A program made the translations under genes and the position numbers. This document shows positions 12,060-22,966 of a stretch of DNA of 64,000 nucleotides, in pieces; position 1 is the first letter of the stretch, and each line of letters begins with the position of its first letter. Source of the stretch: Helopsaltes ochotensis (lineage: Eukaryota > Chordata > Aves > Passeriformes > Locustellidae); contig VXBM01000139.1 in NCBI GenBank assembly GCA_013400155.1, positions 1,125,896 through 1,189,895 on the forward strand, given 5' to 3'. A model generated the notes under the pieces. That model searched no databases. It saw only the letters and a program-made list of their open reading frames with translations, and was not told the origin of the DNA.

Positions 12060-12455
12060 CTTTCCTCATGCAAGAGAAATACCTGAAATATCCAAAGAAG
12101 AGTCACACCATGCGCCCGAGAATATTGTCCAAACACTTCTTGAACTCTGTCAGGCTTGGTGCTGTGACCATTTCCCTGAGGAGCCAGCTCCAGTGCTCAA
12201 CCATCCTCTAGGTGAAGAACCTTTTTATGGTATCCAACCTAAACCTGCCCTGGCGCAACTTCAGGCTGTTCCCTTGAGTCTTGTCACTGGGAACCACAGA
12301 ACATGGATCAGTGTCTGCCCCTCCTCTTCTCCTCATGAGGAAGTTGAAACTGCAATGAGGTGTCCCCTCAGTGTCCTCTTCTCCAGCCTGAACAGAACAA
12401 GTGACCTCAGCTGTTCCTCATACGGTTTCCCCTCAATGCTCCACATGGGGGTCTT
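12060..12455 (-). mobile_element. CR1 LINE fragment (3' region)
   Basis: The plus strand shows the reverse complement of CR1 3' sequence. Landmarks are ccctgaggagccagctccagtgctcaa, i.e. the usual 'grouped at one end, lost at the other' CR1 segment, then gtatccaacctaaacctgcc, ctggcgcaacttcaggc and cctcttctccagcctgaaca. The element therefore lies on the minus strand. It is 5'-truncated, as most bird CR1 copies are, and moderately diverged. The 147-codon frame at 12055-12498 is a chance frame through it. Confidence 0.85.
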
Positions 12456-12499
12456 TATGTGCATTTGCATCGATGTCAAAGGGAGGAAAATGCTGTGAT

Positions 12500-15123
12500 G
12501 TGTTTTCTTCTCCCTGCTGTCCAACGAAGTCCCCAGGGGCTGGTACTCCATCTGGCTTCCCCTCTGCCATGCTACAAGTGGAGTGCTACAGCTTTTGGAT
12601 GGTGTGCCAACTGTGCCTCTCCTCAAAAAGAGAATAGAATTTATTTAAAATATATATAACATATGTTTGAGGCCATACTTTTAATTTCTGGAACCAGAAC
12701 TAGACTTTTTATTTTCATTCTAGAATTTGTCTACTGTCCCAAAGTAATCAAGAAAGGAATTAGAGGATTTGGCTTCTCTGTGTCTGCCTCAAGTTATACA
12801 GAAGGTACTATGTGTGTTGGAGTTGCTTCCTTTTTTCCCTTTTTTATTTTTTTCCCCTTGGTTTGTCTTCACAGATTGTTTCCCTTGATTCCTTTCTATT
12901 TTTGCATTAGATCAACTAAACACATGACACCTAAGACTACACTCACTGTGCCCCCTGCTCCACCCGCTGCACTCAATTCTGGCCAAGATATACGGACAGA
13001 GATTTCCTCTCACCCAAGGTTTATGAGTCACAAAGTCTGGATGATTAGAAGGAAGGGTTAGGGTTTCACCTGCCTTTTGGGAGATCATTTTCTCTTTCAG
13101 ATACTATTCCTGTTGCTTTGATTTTTTGCAGCCTTTCTGATGTGTTGCTTAACTGTTAGAATGGAGTCAGAATCCTTAATGTTTAGGTAGTGCTTTGCCT
13201 TTCTTACGCTAGTGTTATCTGTAAGATAGGGTTTGTTTGGGGAATGGATTGGTAAATATCACATGCCTTTAGATGCAAAATTGTACTGACTGACCGTCAG
13301 CTGGGCCAGTGGAGATGAGAGGTGTTCATCTTCTCATCCAATCCCTGGCATGGACCTGCGGTCTACTTAAGAAAGAAAAGAATAAACAAAAGGCCCTCTT
13401 TTGGGTCCTTCTCCTCATCGAGTGTCCTGTCTGGTTCTTGCTGTGCTGAACAGTCCACATTTCCTAATCCTACACTTACTGCAGATGCACTCTACAAGAC
13501 CTGCAGAAGTGAGTCCTCCCTGGAGACTGCAGTGCTATTCATCACTTTATGGAAGGTGTTTCTGCCATTTCATCCCTAAAGGGTTAGAATTGGCATTTGG
13601 CACTGAAACTTGTTTTGGTTTTGTTTGTTCGTTTCAAGTTTTGATAAAGTTTAATCACTGAGATTGTCCAGGTTTCTGCTTGAAGCAACAAAAGGACAGC
13701 CATAGTACCCAGTGGGCAGACTCTCTGATGGTGGTGGGTTTATCTATAATGCAGGGGGTATTTGAGCATTATATGCATTTGAGCCAGTTCTACTTGGGTT
13801 CAGCTGGCTGTGCAAGCATGGAGCTTGGTGAAGAACAACAGCTCACCAGCCTTCCAGGCTGCTAAGTGCTCTGTGTTGTTGCAGCATTAGTGCTGACACT
13901 GCGTTGGTCAAGATCTTGTGATCCTAGTCTTTCCACTGCTGCTTGATTTATTTTTTTTTCTTCGCTTCCCTAGGGAATACTGCGATTATGAGATTTACAA
14001 AATTATTCCCTGCAACAGCAACTGGCAACACACATCTCTGCTTATGTGGAGGTCTCTCTGCAATGCCCAGACTGTGTGTTTTAGGCTTTAGGTCATCCCA
14101 GTTCATCACTTACTTATCTGTCAGGTCTGGGCCATGAAATATAGAAGCTGAAGTTATTGGTGACTGGAATTCATTTTTACACCTGGATACTTAGCTGACA
14201 TATCCAAAAGGTTGGATAAGTTTATGATCAATAAGAAATTCATATAACTACTATAAGAGCTGAAGAAGGCAACAAACAAATGATGCAATCTACTAACCGC
14301 TGACCAGGGAGGACTATGCACCTCCACATGTATTCAGTCTTCGTAGGAGAGTGGTTCCTCTGAAGCCTCTGGTATTGCCTGCTGCTGGAGACAGGGCTCA
14401 GTGGAGTAATTACTTTAGTCATGACGACAGATACTCCAATGACATCAGTGGAAATCCTTTTCATGGTGCTGAATTACAGCTTGACAGCACCAATCTCATG
14501 ACATACTTCTTATGATTCTGCACCTGTGTCGTGACAACTGTATTGCTTGGTTACATGAAAACAATATCACTGCCTAAGGGGAAGACAAAATGACAATAAA
14601 TTTATTTTTATGAGATCTTTGGATTCTTTGCCATCTCCTGTTTGCTTTCTGTATTTTTTTGATTTTCCTTTTTGCAGGATTCTATATTTATTGGGACAAT
14701 CTTTTCATTGCTTGCAATTTTCCAATTGCTCTGATGTGATTGCCTTCCCATTTGAAATTTCTTTCTATGTGCTGCTAAAATTTAGAAACTAGTGTCATCA
14801 TTCAGATTTTTCTAGGTTGCAATTGACAGGAGTGAAATGCCTCCCTATCCCAGAAGTGAGTTTCATGTAGTTATCAAAGGTTTGGAGGGATGCTGCCTAT
14901 TTAAGTTTTGCTGACAAAAAAGGAAAAAAATCCCACAAAATGGGTTCATATCATCTGTTATAAGTATGTGTGAAGACTAATTTTTACAAATTTTTTTACT
15001 CACCATGTTAAGAGAAAACTTGAAGCCTCACCGCCGGCAATTAGGACATGAAGGATGTACCACAGTGTTCTGAAGATCCTTAAACAGTTCATAATCTGAC
15101 ACTGAAAATAGCAGTTAGTGTAA
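12500..15123. other. Non-coding tract, nothing recognised
   Basis: A+T-rich sequence with a 132-codon chance frame at 12663-13061 that lacks any recognisable domain. No repeat identified. Confidence 0.45.
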
Positions 15124-15128
15124 ACATT
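15124..15128. repeat. Left target-site duplication (acatt)
   Basis: Matches 15883-15887 exactly, on the other side of the LTR. Confidence 0.8.
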
Positions 15129-15882
15129 TGTCTTGGTTTGAAAGACAGGTATCTGCTAGGGAGGGCAGGACCTCCCTTTGGAATGGAGAATTTGAATCCC
15201 CTCCCTCCAAATTATTATAATTTAGGAAATTAAACAGGCTTCTCAGGCAGAAGTATGGGGTTAGGAATAACAATTCTTTTTACTAGTATGTATAACAAGA
15301 CAAAACAAAACAGCAATAACTACTACAACACTAACAGTAAGACAGACCCAAAGACCTTAAGAGGTTTTGCTTCAGAGTCTGGGGGGCAATCGGGTGCCGG
15401 GGCTCCGAGAGCACCGGGCTGAAACGGTGGGAAAATCCTGGCCTGTGGTGAGATCAGAAGCGCTCTCTGATGGCAGCTGAAGCAGCAGGGGTGTCCCGGC
15501 CGAGCACAATGTGATGGAAAAACCCCCAAAGTAATGCCAAGGAAACGGTGGTGGTGGGACAGGGCCAGCCTGCTCCAGCAGGGCGGAGAAGGCAAGCCCG
15601 GAGTTCCGAGGCACACGAGGAGCCGATGCAGGTTTCCTCAGGTAGCAGCAATGAACTCCCTCAGCAGCAAGCAGCAGCAGCTGTCCTCTCCGCGAAAGCT
15701 GGGACCAAGAGTGCGAAAACTGTCCCCAGGCTCGTTCTTTTACCTGCGCTTCCCAGCCCTCGTGGCACCTTCTTCTTTTGTTTTGGCCAAGTACCCACAA
15801 GTATCCAGCAATCAGCCTCGTAGCAACCAAGGTGGGGGAAGAAAATTCCACAAAACAGGAAAAACAATTCCAACCCCCAACA
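15129..15882 (-). mobile_element. Solo LTR of an endogenous retrovirus, 754 bp
   Basis: The element starts tgtcttggtttg and ends ccaaca, the TG...CA ends of retroviral LTRs, and is bounded by the 5-bp direct repeat acatt (6 bp if one shared A is counted). The start motif is one I associate with passerine ERV LTRs; a 5-bp duplication favours the ERVL class and 6 bp would favour ERVK. A G+C- and CpG-rich block (about 15370-15660) would be U3, and AGTAAA on the minus strand near 15270-15280 could serve as polyadenylation signal, so I infer minus orientation. No gag, pol or env sequence adjoins it, so it is a solo LTR left by recombination between the two LTRs of a provirus. The open frames of up to 159 codons in it are not retroviral genes. 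Confidence 0.85.
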
Positions 15883-15887
15883 ACATT
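15883..15887. repeat. Right target-site duplication (acatt)
   Basis: Matches 15124-15128 exactly and fixes the right end of the solo LTR. Confidence 0.8.
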
Positions 15888-16369
15888 TTAGACTGGTCAT
15901 GTTTGTGTGGCATACTGTAGCCTCTCGTGAGCAAGTCTCTGGAGAAGCTGTATGAATTACCTTCTGGCTTCATCTGCCTTTCTTCTTTCAGTGTTGACAA
16001 AGCACAGATCTTAGGTTCAGCCTAACCATTTGAATAGTTAAGGTTAGGTAAAATGAATTCTGTTCTCAAATTAGCCAAATATCAGAAAAGATATCAAATG
16101 TTCTTTTTTCCTTTCTCCATATCATTACTAAAAATCTAGGTGGTGATTCTTGCAGAATTATTTGATGTAATAAATGCTCATACCTAAACACAAAGTGCTA
16201 TGATCAATCAGTGATGATAGTTTACATAGTTTAATTTGCAAATAGATTCTTATCCCATTTCTCACACCCGTAAACCAGTTTTTCCTCAGGTTTTTCCTCA
16301 GCCAGAGGATTCTGTCAGCCAAATCACAACAGACAACTGGAGGGAAGCAGTGAGGGAACCTCTTTGCAA

Positions 16370-16372
<3 letters not shown>
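15888..16372. other. Non-coding tract, nothing recognised
   Basis: A+T-rich DNA. An 11-base direct duplication (gtttttcctca) occurs near 16277-16298. Confidence 0.5.

Positions 16373-16433
<61 letters not shown>
16373..16433. repeat. 61-base T homopolymer
   Basis: An uninterrupted run of T. On the minus strand it reads as poly(A), preceded by two AATAAA-like motifs about 33-45 bases upstream (in gtttttattcctttttattcc on the plus strand). It may be the tail of a reverse-transcribed RNA or simply a slippage-expanded homopolymer. Exact length is unreliable in any assembly. Confidence 0.9.
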
Positions 16434-16434
<1 letters not shown>

Positions 16435-18570
16435 GTGCAGTGATGTCAGCTAACTGGTTGGTAGTTTTTATTCCTTTTTATTCCATATGAAACCTTGGTT
16501 TAGTGCTTCTACAGTACCAGAGATGTGTTAAGGGTCAAGCCACAGGACTTGTAAAGCCAGATCTCTCAGCCATTGAGAGTGCCCCATGTGGGCTTAAAAT
16601 ATGTCAGGACAAAGGGAGGGTTAGAATAAGTAGAATGAGAAAGTACAAGATCATAGCTTTTTGAACCATACTGGACTGTCATTTTCCTATTTTTCACAGA
16701 ATCACGCCCAATACTGATAGGTTAGGAAGAGTTCGGAGGGGAGAGAGTTAACATCCTCTCAGTGCTGTGCCCATGATGGCCTGCTTTCTTTTTGTCTAAC
16801 TGCTAAGCAAAATACAAGTTGCATAAATAGAAACACTGAATATAGACTGCAGGAGATTATTTTAGCACCATATGAAGACATGATGCCAGTGAATCTGTAA
16901 TTTGAATACATATTTTTGTTGCAAGATCTAGTGTTCTGTTTTACACATAGACACATAACAAGAGCAATGAGGCTGTCAGTTCTGGCCATCTCAATAGTGT
17001 TGCAGAATTCTGAACAAGATGGCAAAACACTGCATTCAGTTGAGAAATCAATTTAAGTAGAACACTTAGAGAAAATAGATTGTTATCTATAGAAAAGGGA
17101 AGTTAAGGGCAAGTGGAACTTCACCAAAGTATGTTCTGTGTTGGAGAAAATAGAGAAGTTCTATGCCACAAATGGAGTTGAGCTTAATCAAGTTGAGCAA
17201 TTAAACCTGTTGAGCTAGTTTAATTGCAAGAAAAATAATCAAATATATCTAAATATTAAGTTTCCTGAAACTGAAATGGATACTGGCAGAATATAAGGTA
17301 CTTATATACCCATGTCAAAGAAATGGTAACAATGGTTTACATGTAGAATTAAGTGGCAGAGCAACAAGAAAACCATGTGTAATATTTTAACAGGAATTAG
17401 GCAAATCTTTGGGTGTCCAAAGTGACTAGTGCTCGTATTGCTAAAGGAAAGCACTTAGATATATCTTCTGGGCATTTTCCTTTTCAAAGTTTCTTCATCC
17501 CTATTGCCTATGGATATCTTCACATTATAACATTTCAATAGGCAAATTTTTTTATCAATAAGTAAAACTGATCATTGGTATATATTTAATCCCAGTGCCA
17601 TTCTCTATAGCCAGGTAAATGAAAGGCAGTTTAAAAATCATTACATGGAAGAAAACTCTTTCCTTCCCTTCTTTCATATGCACAGATAGGCTTGGAGGAG
17701 AGTGTTGATGACTTTTATTTTCCTTTGGGAAATATGGTGAGTTTTTCCAACTGGCTTGGCCAGACTTTGCTGGAGCACAGCCCTGCCATGCACTCCTAGT
17801 TCTCTGCAGCTTGCTCACTTCCCCAACTCTTATGTACCTTCCAATTTAATGAGATTATTTTTCCTTGGTGTTTTGCAGGTTTTTCCTGTCCCTTCTTGAT
17901 TTTCAGTAGAGTAATCATGTCTACTAATATCTTATCCAAAAGGCCAAGGCTTCAGTACAGCTTTGGAAATACTGTATGCTGTGGACTTTCATTTGCCTCT
18001 TATTTATACCTGCCTTTAAACTATTAATAGGAAAAAATCAGAAAAACCCACCATAACTTAGCACATATAATACTCCACTAAATATTTTTCCTGTCAAAAC
18101 TAAAGATGACGTCTCAGTGTCAGTGCACAGAGCAATAGTGAGACCAATTCTTTTCAAACTGTCTAGAAATTTCCTACTGTGACCTATGGAGAGCTGCCTG
18201 GTGATTCCCACGGACTTGTGTTGCTGGCTCCTCATCCTTTCCAGCTGCTAGCTTCTAGTAAAAGCAGGGGGGAAATGGTATTCCACAGAAGAAATGAATA
18301 CAGCTTGCCCCAGGGGCATTATGTGAATGTGTACCAAAGAAAACATGATCTCCACAACCCTGGAAGCAGGGGAGACAGAATTTGCAAGATGGACTCTCTG
18401 TTGGCCTGTGATCTACCATATGGAAAAGTTGGACATTTGAGTGAACTTTTATCTACTAGTTTGATTAACCTCTTTCTAGTCATTCTCTACTGTCATCTTC
18501 CTCCCTACAGTTACAATATGCTATTCTAAAGTACTTTCCTCCAAATCTAGATCCCTGGAATGTACACGCA
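16434..18570. other. Non-coding tract; possible small CR1 end at 16696-16745
   Basis: Mostly A+T-rich sequence. Near 16696 the string cacagaatcacgcccaata followed by aggttaggaagag resembles the 3' end of a minus-strand CR1, but the match is too short to be sure. No exon seen. Confidence 0.35.
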
Positions 18571-18609
18571 GGATAAGAACCTTAGCTCCTGATGCTAAGG
18601 ATCTTATCC
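18571..18609. repeat. Inverted repeat, 16-bp arms, 7-base loop
   Basis: Arm 18571-18586 (ggataagaaccttagc) pairs with 18594-18609 (gctaaggatcttatcc) at 15 of 16 positions around the loop tcctgat. Pairing stops at the arm ends, so the stem is shorter than a normal pre-miRNA. It could be a remnant of a palindromic transposon end or chance. Confidence 0.85.
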
Positions 18610-21600
18610 CATTACTCTGCCAATGCACACTTTTTAAATAGTCCTACTCTTAATCTAATTACTTCTCCAGTTTGAAATTTTCTCAGTCAATGTAGAATTC
18701 AAACAGAACTGCAGGCTGTATGAATAAGCCTAACCAAATGGGAATTTGTTCTGACTAAAGGTCAGGTTTGGCCTCTGAAGAACTGTGTAGTAATGAGTGT
18801 TTGGTTCCCTTGAAAATTGCAATTGTATGGAAATGTCACAAGAATACATGTATCTTTATTTAAAGTACTGGGTTTTTTCCCCTGTGGATTGTTTAAAGCC
18901 ACGTGACTGAGGTATTTTACAGTGCCGCTGTTACAGATGGCTCTGACATAATCTCCTTTACAATGAAAGGGAGACATGGAAAATAATACATCTTCAAGTA
19001 TAAAAAAAACTATTGAAACTGTGCTTAGGGCTTGTCATTTACTTTTTTCAGAAGAAGACTTTGGTCAATTCTGCCTTAGCACCCAAGTGACTGCTGCAGG
19101 CTGGAGAGCTGAGACATCCAGCCGGCCTCCACACACAGGTCTCTGAGGAGCTGCCTGGGGCTCTGCCTCCTGATACTCCCCTCACCTCTGAGCACTGAAG
19201 CCAGGGAGAGCCCCTTCCAGACTACAGCCTCCTTCCTGCTACTCAGTTGGTATCCCAAATCCAAGGTCCTATTTAATGAAATTCTCTCCATATCTTTTCT
19301 TCACAAATAGTGATGCCAGTATGTCCTTACAGTTACAAGAGATTTATTTTAACTAAAATAAAAGAGAAGAGAGACTTAAGTACCTACAACTGATAAGCAA
19401 ATAGTTTTTATTCCAAAAGAAACGATGATGTGAAAAAGTATGCTTCAGAGGATTGCAGAGGCGTACCAGTGGATGTTCACACTCAGCGTGGCATTTACTT
19501 TACCCTTTTGACAATTACCACCTCCAGTGTTACCCAGGGCTGCTAAGCTGACACAGAGCTGGCTTTCCTACCACAGAGGATGCCAGTGAGGTTAAATGTA
19601 CCACTGAAGGGGCAACATCCTTCTAAAGCATCACTGGAGCAGTGCTGTGGGCAGCCTCAGCCTCATCTCAGCGCTGCTCTTCCCTCTCACCCCAGCACCA
19701 TTCTCTCTCCAGAGCACAAGCACACCTTCTCACTGTTCCTGAGCAGCAGATGCTTATGATGCCAGTCCAAATGCTTGCTAACAGCATGAGCAGGTCCTAT
19801 GAAACAGTCCTAGCTGCAGTGAAGGACACAGAGGGCAACTTACTGCAGTTACAGCTTCCCCTTGTAAATGGCTGAGTAAAGAAGAACCATTTGGAAAGGA
19901 AATGAAAGCAGCAGGCGGATTGCCAGGGAGAGATGTGGGGTCAGAGAGGGAGAGGTGGTGGTGTATTATATCCTAGACAGAATGCAATTGAAACTGCTGG
20001 GAGGGAGCATGCTTCTGGCACATCGCTCTCTTCCTCTAAAGCACGGTTGTGTGGGTGCAGCAGGAGCCAGTGAACAGCTCTGCTTATTGTGTGACTGTTT
20101 GTTATTTCAGCCCACCGCAGACTCAGGGTAGAATTACCTAAACACTCAATATTCACATTTTGAAATATTCTTTTAATTCCAGAACCATAAAGACTAGAGA
20201 TCTTATAGTTTTGAAAATGAAAGAGAACCATACAATAACTGCTGACATACATAACAGCTTTCTACAAGAGGTTATAATCAATTTTCTGACTACAGTTAAT
20301 CTGTAATGAATGTAAAAAATCTCACACCAACATGCTAGAAAGGGAAAAGGAAGACAAAATAAAACTTATTTACTTTTAAAGGCCTGTTGATATTAATACA
20401 AGTTCAAAATTTAGGTTTTGAAAAACAGTACATTTTACCAGGCAAAATCTAATGAAGCTGATTTTTACACAACTTAGCACAATTACATTGATTGCAAGAG
20501 TAATTTGGGTAATTACTTGTGGAAATGACCATAATTAGCCAGAAATGAGCAAGAACCTTGCAAATGTTCCCATATATAAGATTTTCATCTTTCTATGAGA
20601 TGTTCAGTGTTCAGTACAATCTCCTTTCTTTAAGGAAATCAAAAGATGTGGTGCCATATGTTCATAAATGAAATGTCATAAACTGGATATCCAAATGCCC
20701 CAAACTTGGGGAAAATTCTGAATGGTTACATGTGAGGGTTGGGATTTTTTTGGAAAGACAAGTGTCCATTGTTACAGTAGCACAGTCCAGTGACACATGC
20801 AACTGCATTTTATTATGCAAATGTGGAGGGGGAGGAATCGTGCCTTCTCTATAGAAGTTCTGCCAGGCATCGTGTCAAAAAGTTAATTTCAGTATGGTAA
20901 GAAGAACAAAGAACAATTTTAAGAAGAGTTTGATATTTTATTCATATTTAGATTAAGTCCAGAGAGATGATGAGAATGTTAATTGGTCTCCTTCAAGAGA
21001 CAGACGTTCCCACCAAGCAGAAAAATCATCTCAAGCAATTTGATCCTTTTTCTTCATTATTCTTTTTTGGCCTTTTAATCTCCACTATGCAAAACTAAAG
21101 CGCAGTTGAAGAAAGCCAGGACAAATGGCAAGAAAATGAGCACATGAAGAGAAGAGACTTCAGCTGATGAAGGGATTTGTGAATAGCAGGGACAATAGTC
21201 AAAGCAGGTCCTATCCTTCTGAATAGAAATGAGTTTGCTAGGACCTTTCATAATTGTTTGTGACCTATTATTGTTATTATCATCATTGATCTCTAGTGAA
21301 AGAGGAAAGTAGCTGATGGAAATTTATGGCAACTTTAGAGATAAAATGGTGACTCTATAGAAACTTCTGGGTTTTTGTTAAAAAGCAACATTGAATAGTT
21401 GTAAGAATCTTCTCTGTTTAACCAAATGGTCCTGGTGATAAAAACTTCCCAGAAGAATGCTCAAAATAACACTCTGAAGTGACTATCACCATAAAACTCA
21501 ACATACTGCCAGAAGAGTTGTGTTTTCAACAAAACTCACCTCACTGTTGATCAACACAATGACCTCTGTAAAACTCCATCCAGCTGGACAAGGTACGTAA

Positions 21601-21900
21601 AACTAGTAAAACGAAATAGATTAGCTCTAAAGCTGAAATCAAGAGGTGGCAAACCCTGTGCCAAAGTCCTGTTTTTCAGCTCTGACAGGCTATCTCCTAG
21701 ATTGATAGCAGTTTTCCAACATTCAGTGTTATTTCAGTTGGCTACATTACTCTTGTTTCCTCGAGTTGTTCCATCTCTGTTAATGTTTATATCTGTCTTT
21801 GGATGTTTTTTTCCACTGAGCTCTCCTGCTTCATTAGCACTGCTGATAAACATGACGCAGGAGCCTAACCCTTTGGGGATTGTTGACTTTGCTAGGACCT
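18610..21900. other. Non-coding tract, nothing recognised
   Basis: Ordinary A+T-rich sequence. Short frames (for example 77 codons at 19642-19875) lack supporting signals. Confidence 0.45.
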
Positions 21901-21959
21901 GATGCCCAGCTCTGTCCCATCTCGTCTAACTTGTCCTAGTCCTCTAGTGTGAGGAAGAA

Positions 21960-22415
21960 GAGTAGCTATGTCATAACCTGATGTGAAATACACCCATTTG
22001 TTATGATACCAGGGGGCAAACCAATCCCACATGAGTAGGGTAATAACAATACCTGGGTTTTTTTTCATCTTGAGGTAAAGAAACTATGGCCAAGGGAAGG
22101 GACCAGGTGAGGGACTTGCTGCCCTCCCTGCTCACTGCTGAGTTGGCGCAGAAAGGCGTCAGTCGAAGCAGAGCAGTTTGCAGGGGCTAAGGAGGAGGGC
22201 ATCTCTGGTTAGCCCTCCCCAACCAGTGGGGGGTAGTGGCTATCTGGCCAAACAGGTCTCCAGAAAGAGACAAGCTCTTGTTCATCTGGGGCTGTGGAAT
22301 GACTGCTTGTCTTTGGGGAGCTTTTTCTGCTCTTCAATTCTCCTGCCCAATAAATTCCTGTTTGGTCAACACCATCTGTTTGATTTTCCTTTGAAAATAG
22401 GACATGATGGGCATT
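21960..22415 (+). mobile_element. Possible LTR remnant (uncertain)
   Basis: A G+C-richer block ends in ctgcccaataaattcctg followed by a T-rich stretch, the layout of a retroviral polyadenylation signal with R/U5. I could not find matching TG...CA ends or a target-site duplication. It may equally be the 3' end of some other transcript or unique DNA. Confidence 0.2.
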
Positions 22416-22924
22416 TGGGTGGGAAGAGGATGGTTTCCCTCAGAGGCTGGCTGGAGTCTTGAGCTGATGTTTCCTTGATCAGTCCAGAGAGAGAGCCTGG
22501 CAGATGGGTAGCATGATGGTAGTCTCTGAGATGGAAACATTTCCAAAAGAATTACATGTGGCAGAAGACTGAGTCTGATGGCATTACAAGCTCAAGCCAG
22601 TAATGCATCCTTGTCCTGTCCAGTCCTCTCCTTTCCTATCCTACCCTGCATCTTATGACGTAGCTAACAGTTTCTGAAGAGGTAGAAAATGCAGCATTGT
22701 TAATAGTGAGGAAGCAGTAAATTCCCTTGTGAATGTCTTGGGCTGTGATGATCCACAGACCAGCATAAATTTGGGCTTAATTTGGTTCTGGCTTTTGCTG
22801 TCAGAGGATTGAGTTCAACAAAAATTTTCCACCTCGGCAGGATATGATACCAGATGACAATCGTCTGACTATGGATACTACTTAAATGTATAGTAAGCTG
22901 TAATGTAATACTCTGATCTACGTT

Positions 22925-22966
22925 TGGTTTTTTTGTTTTTTGGTTTTTGGTTTTTGGTTTTTTTTA
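22925..22966. repeat. T/G-rich simple repeat, (GGTTTTT)n-like
   Basis: Runs of five to eight T separated by one or two G. Confidence 0.8.

Noticed and set aside
12055..12498. 147-codon plus-strand frame
   Set aside because: Runs antisense through a CR1 fragment.
13048..13062. Interstitial telomere repeat
   Set aside because: Only about one and a half TTAGGG units; chance.
15372..15851. 159-codon minus-strand frame
   Set aside because: Lies wholly inside the solo LTR, which encodes no retroviral protein.
19642..19875. Possible plus-strand terminal exon ending at 19875
   Set aside because: There is a fair acceptor-like stretch before it, but no partner exon and no known protein similarity, and frames of this length are common here.
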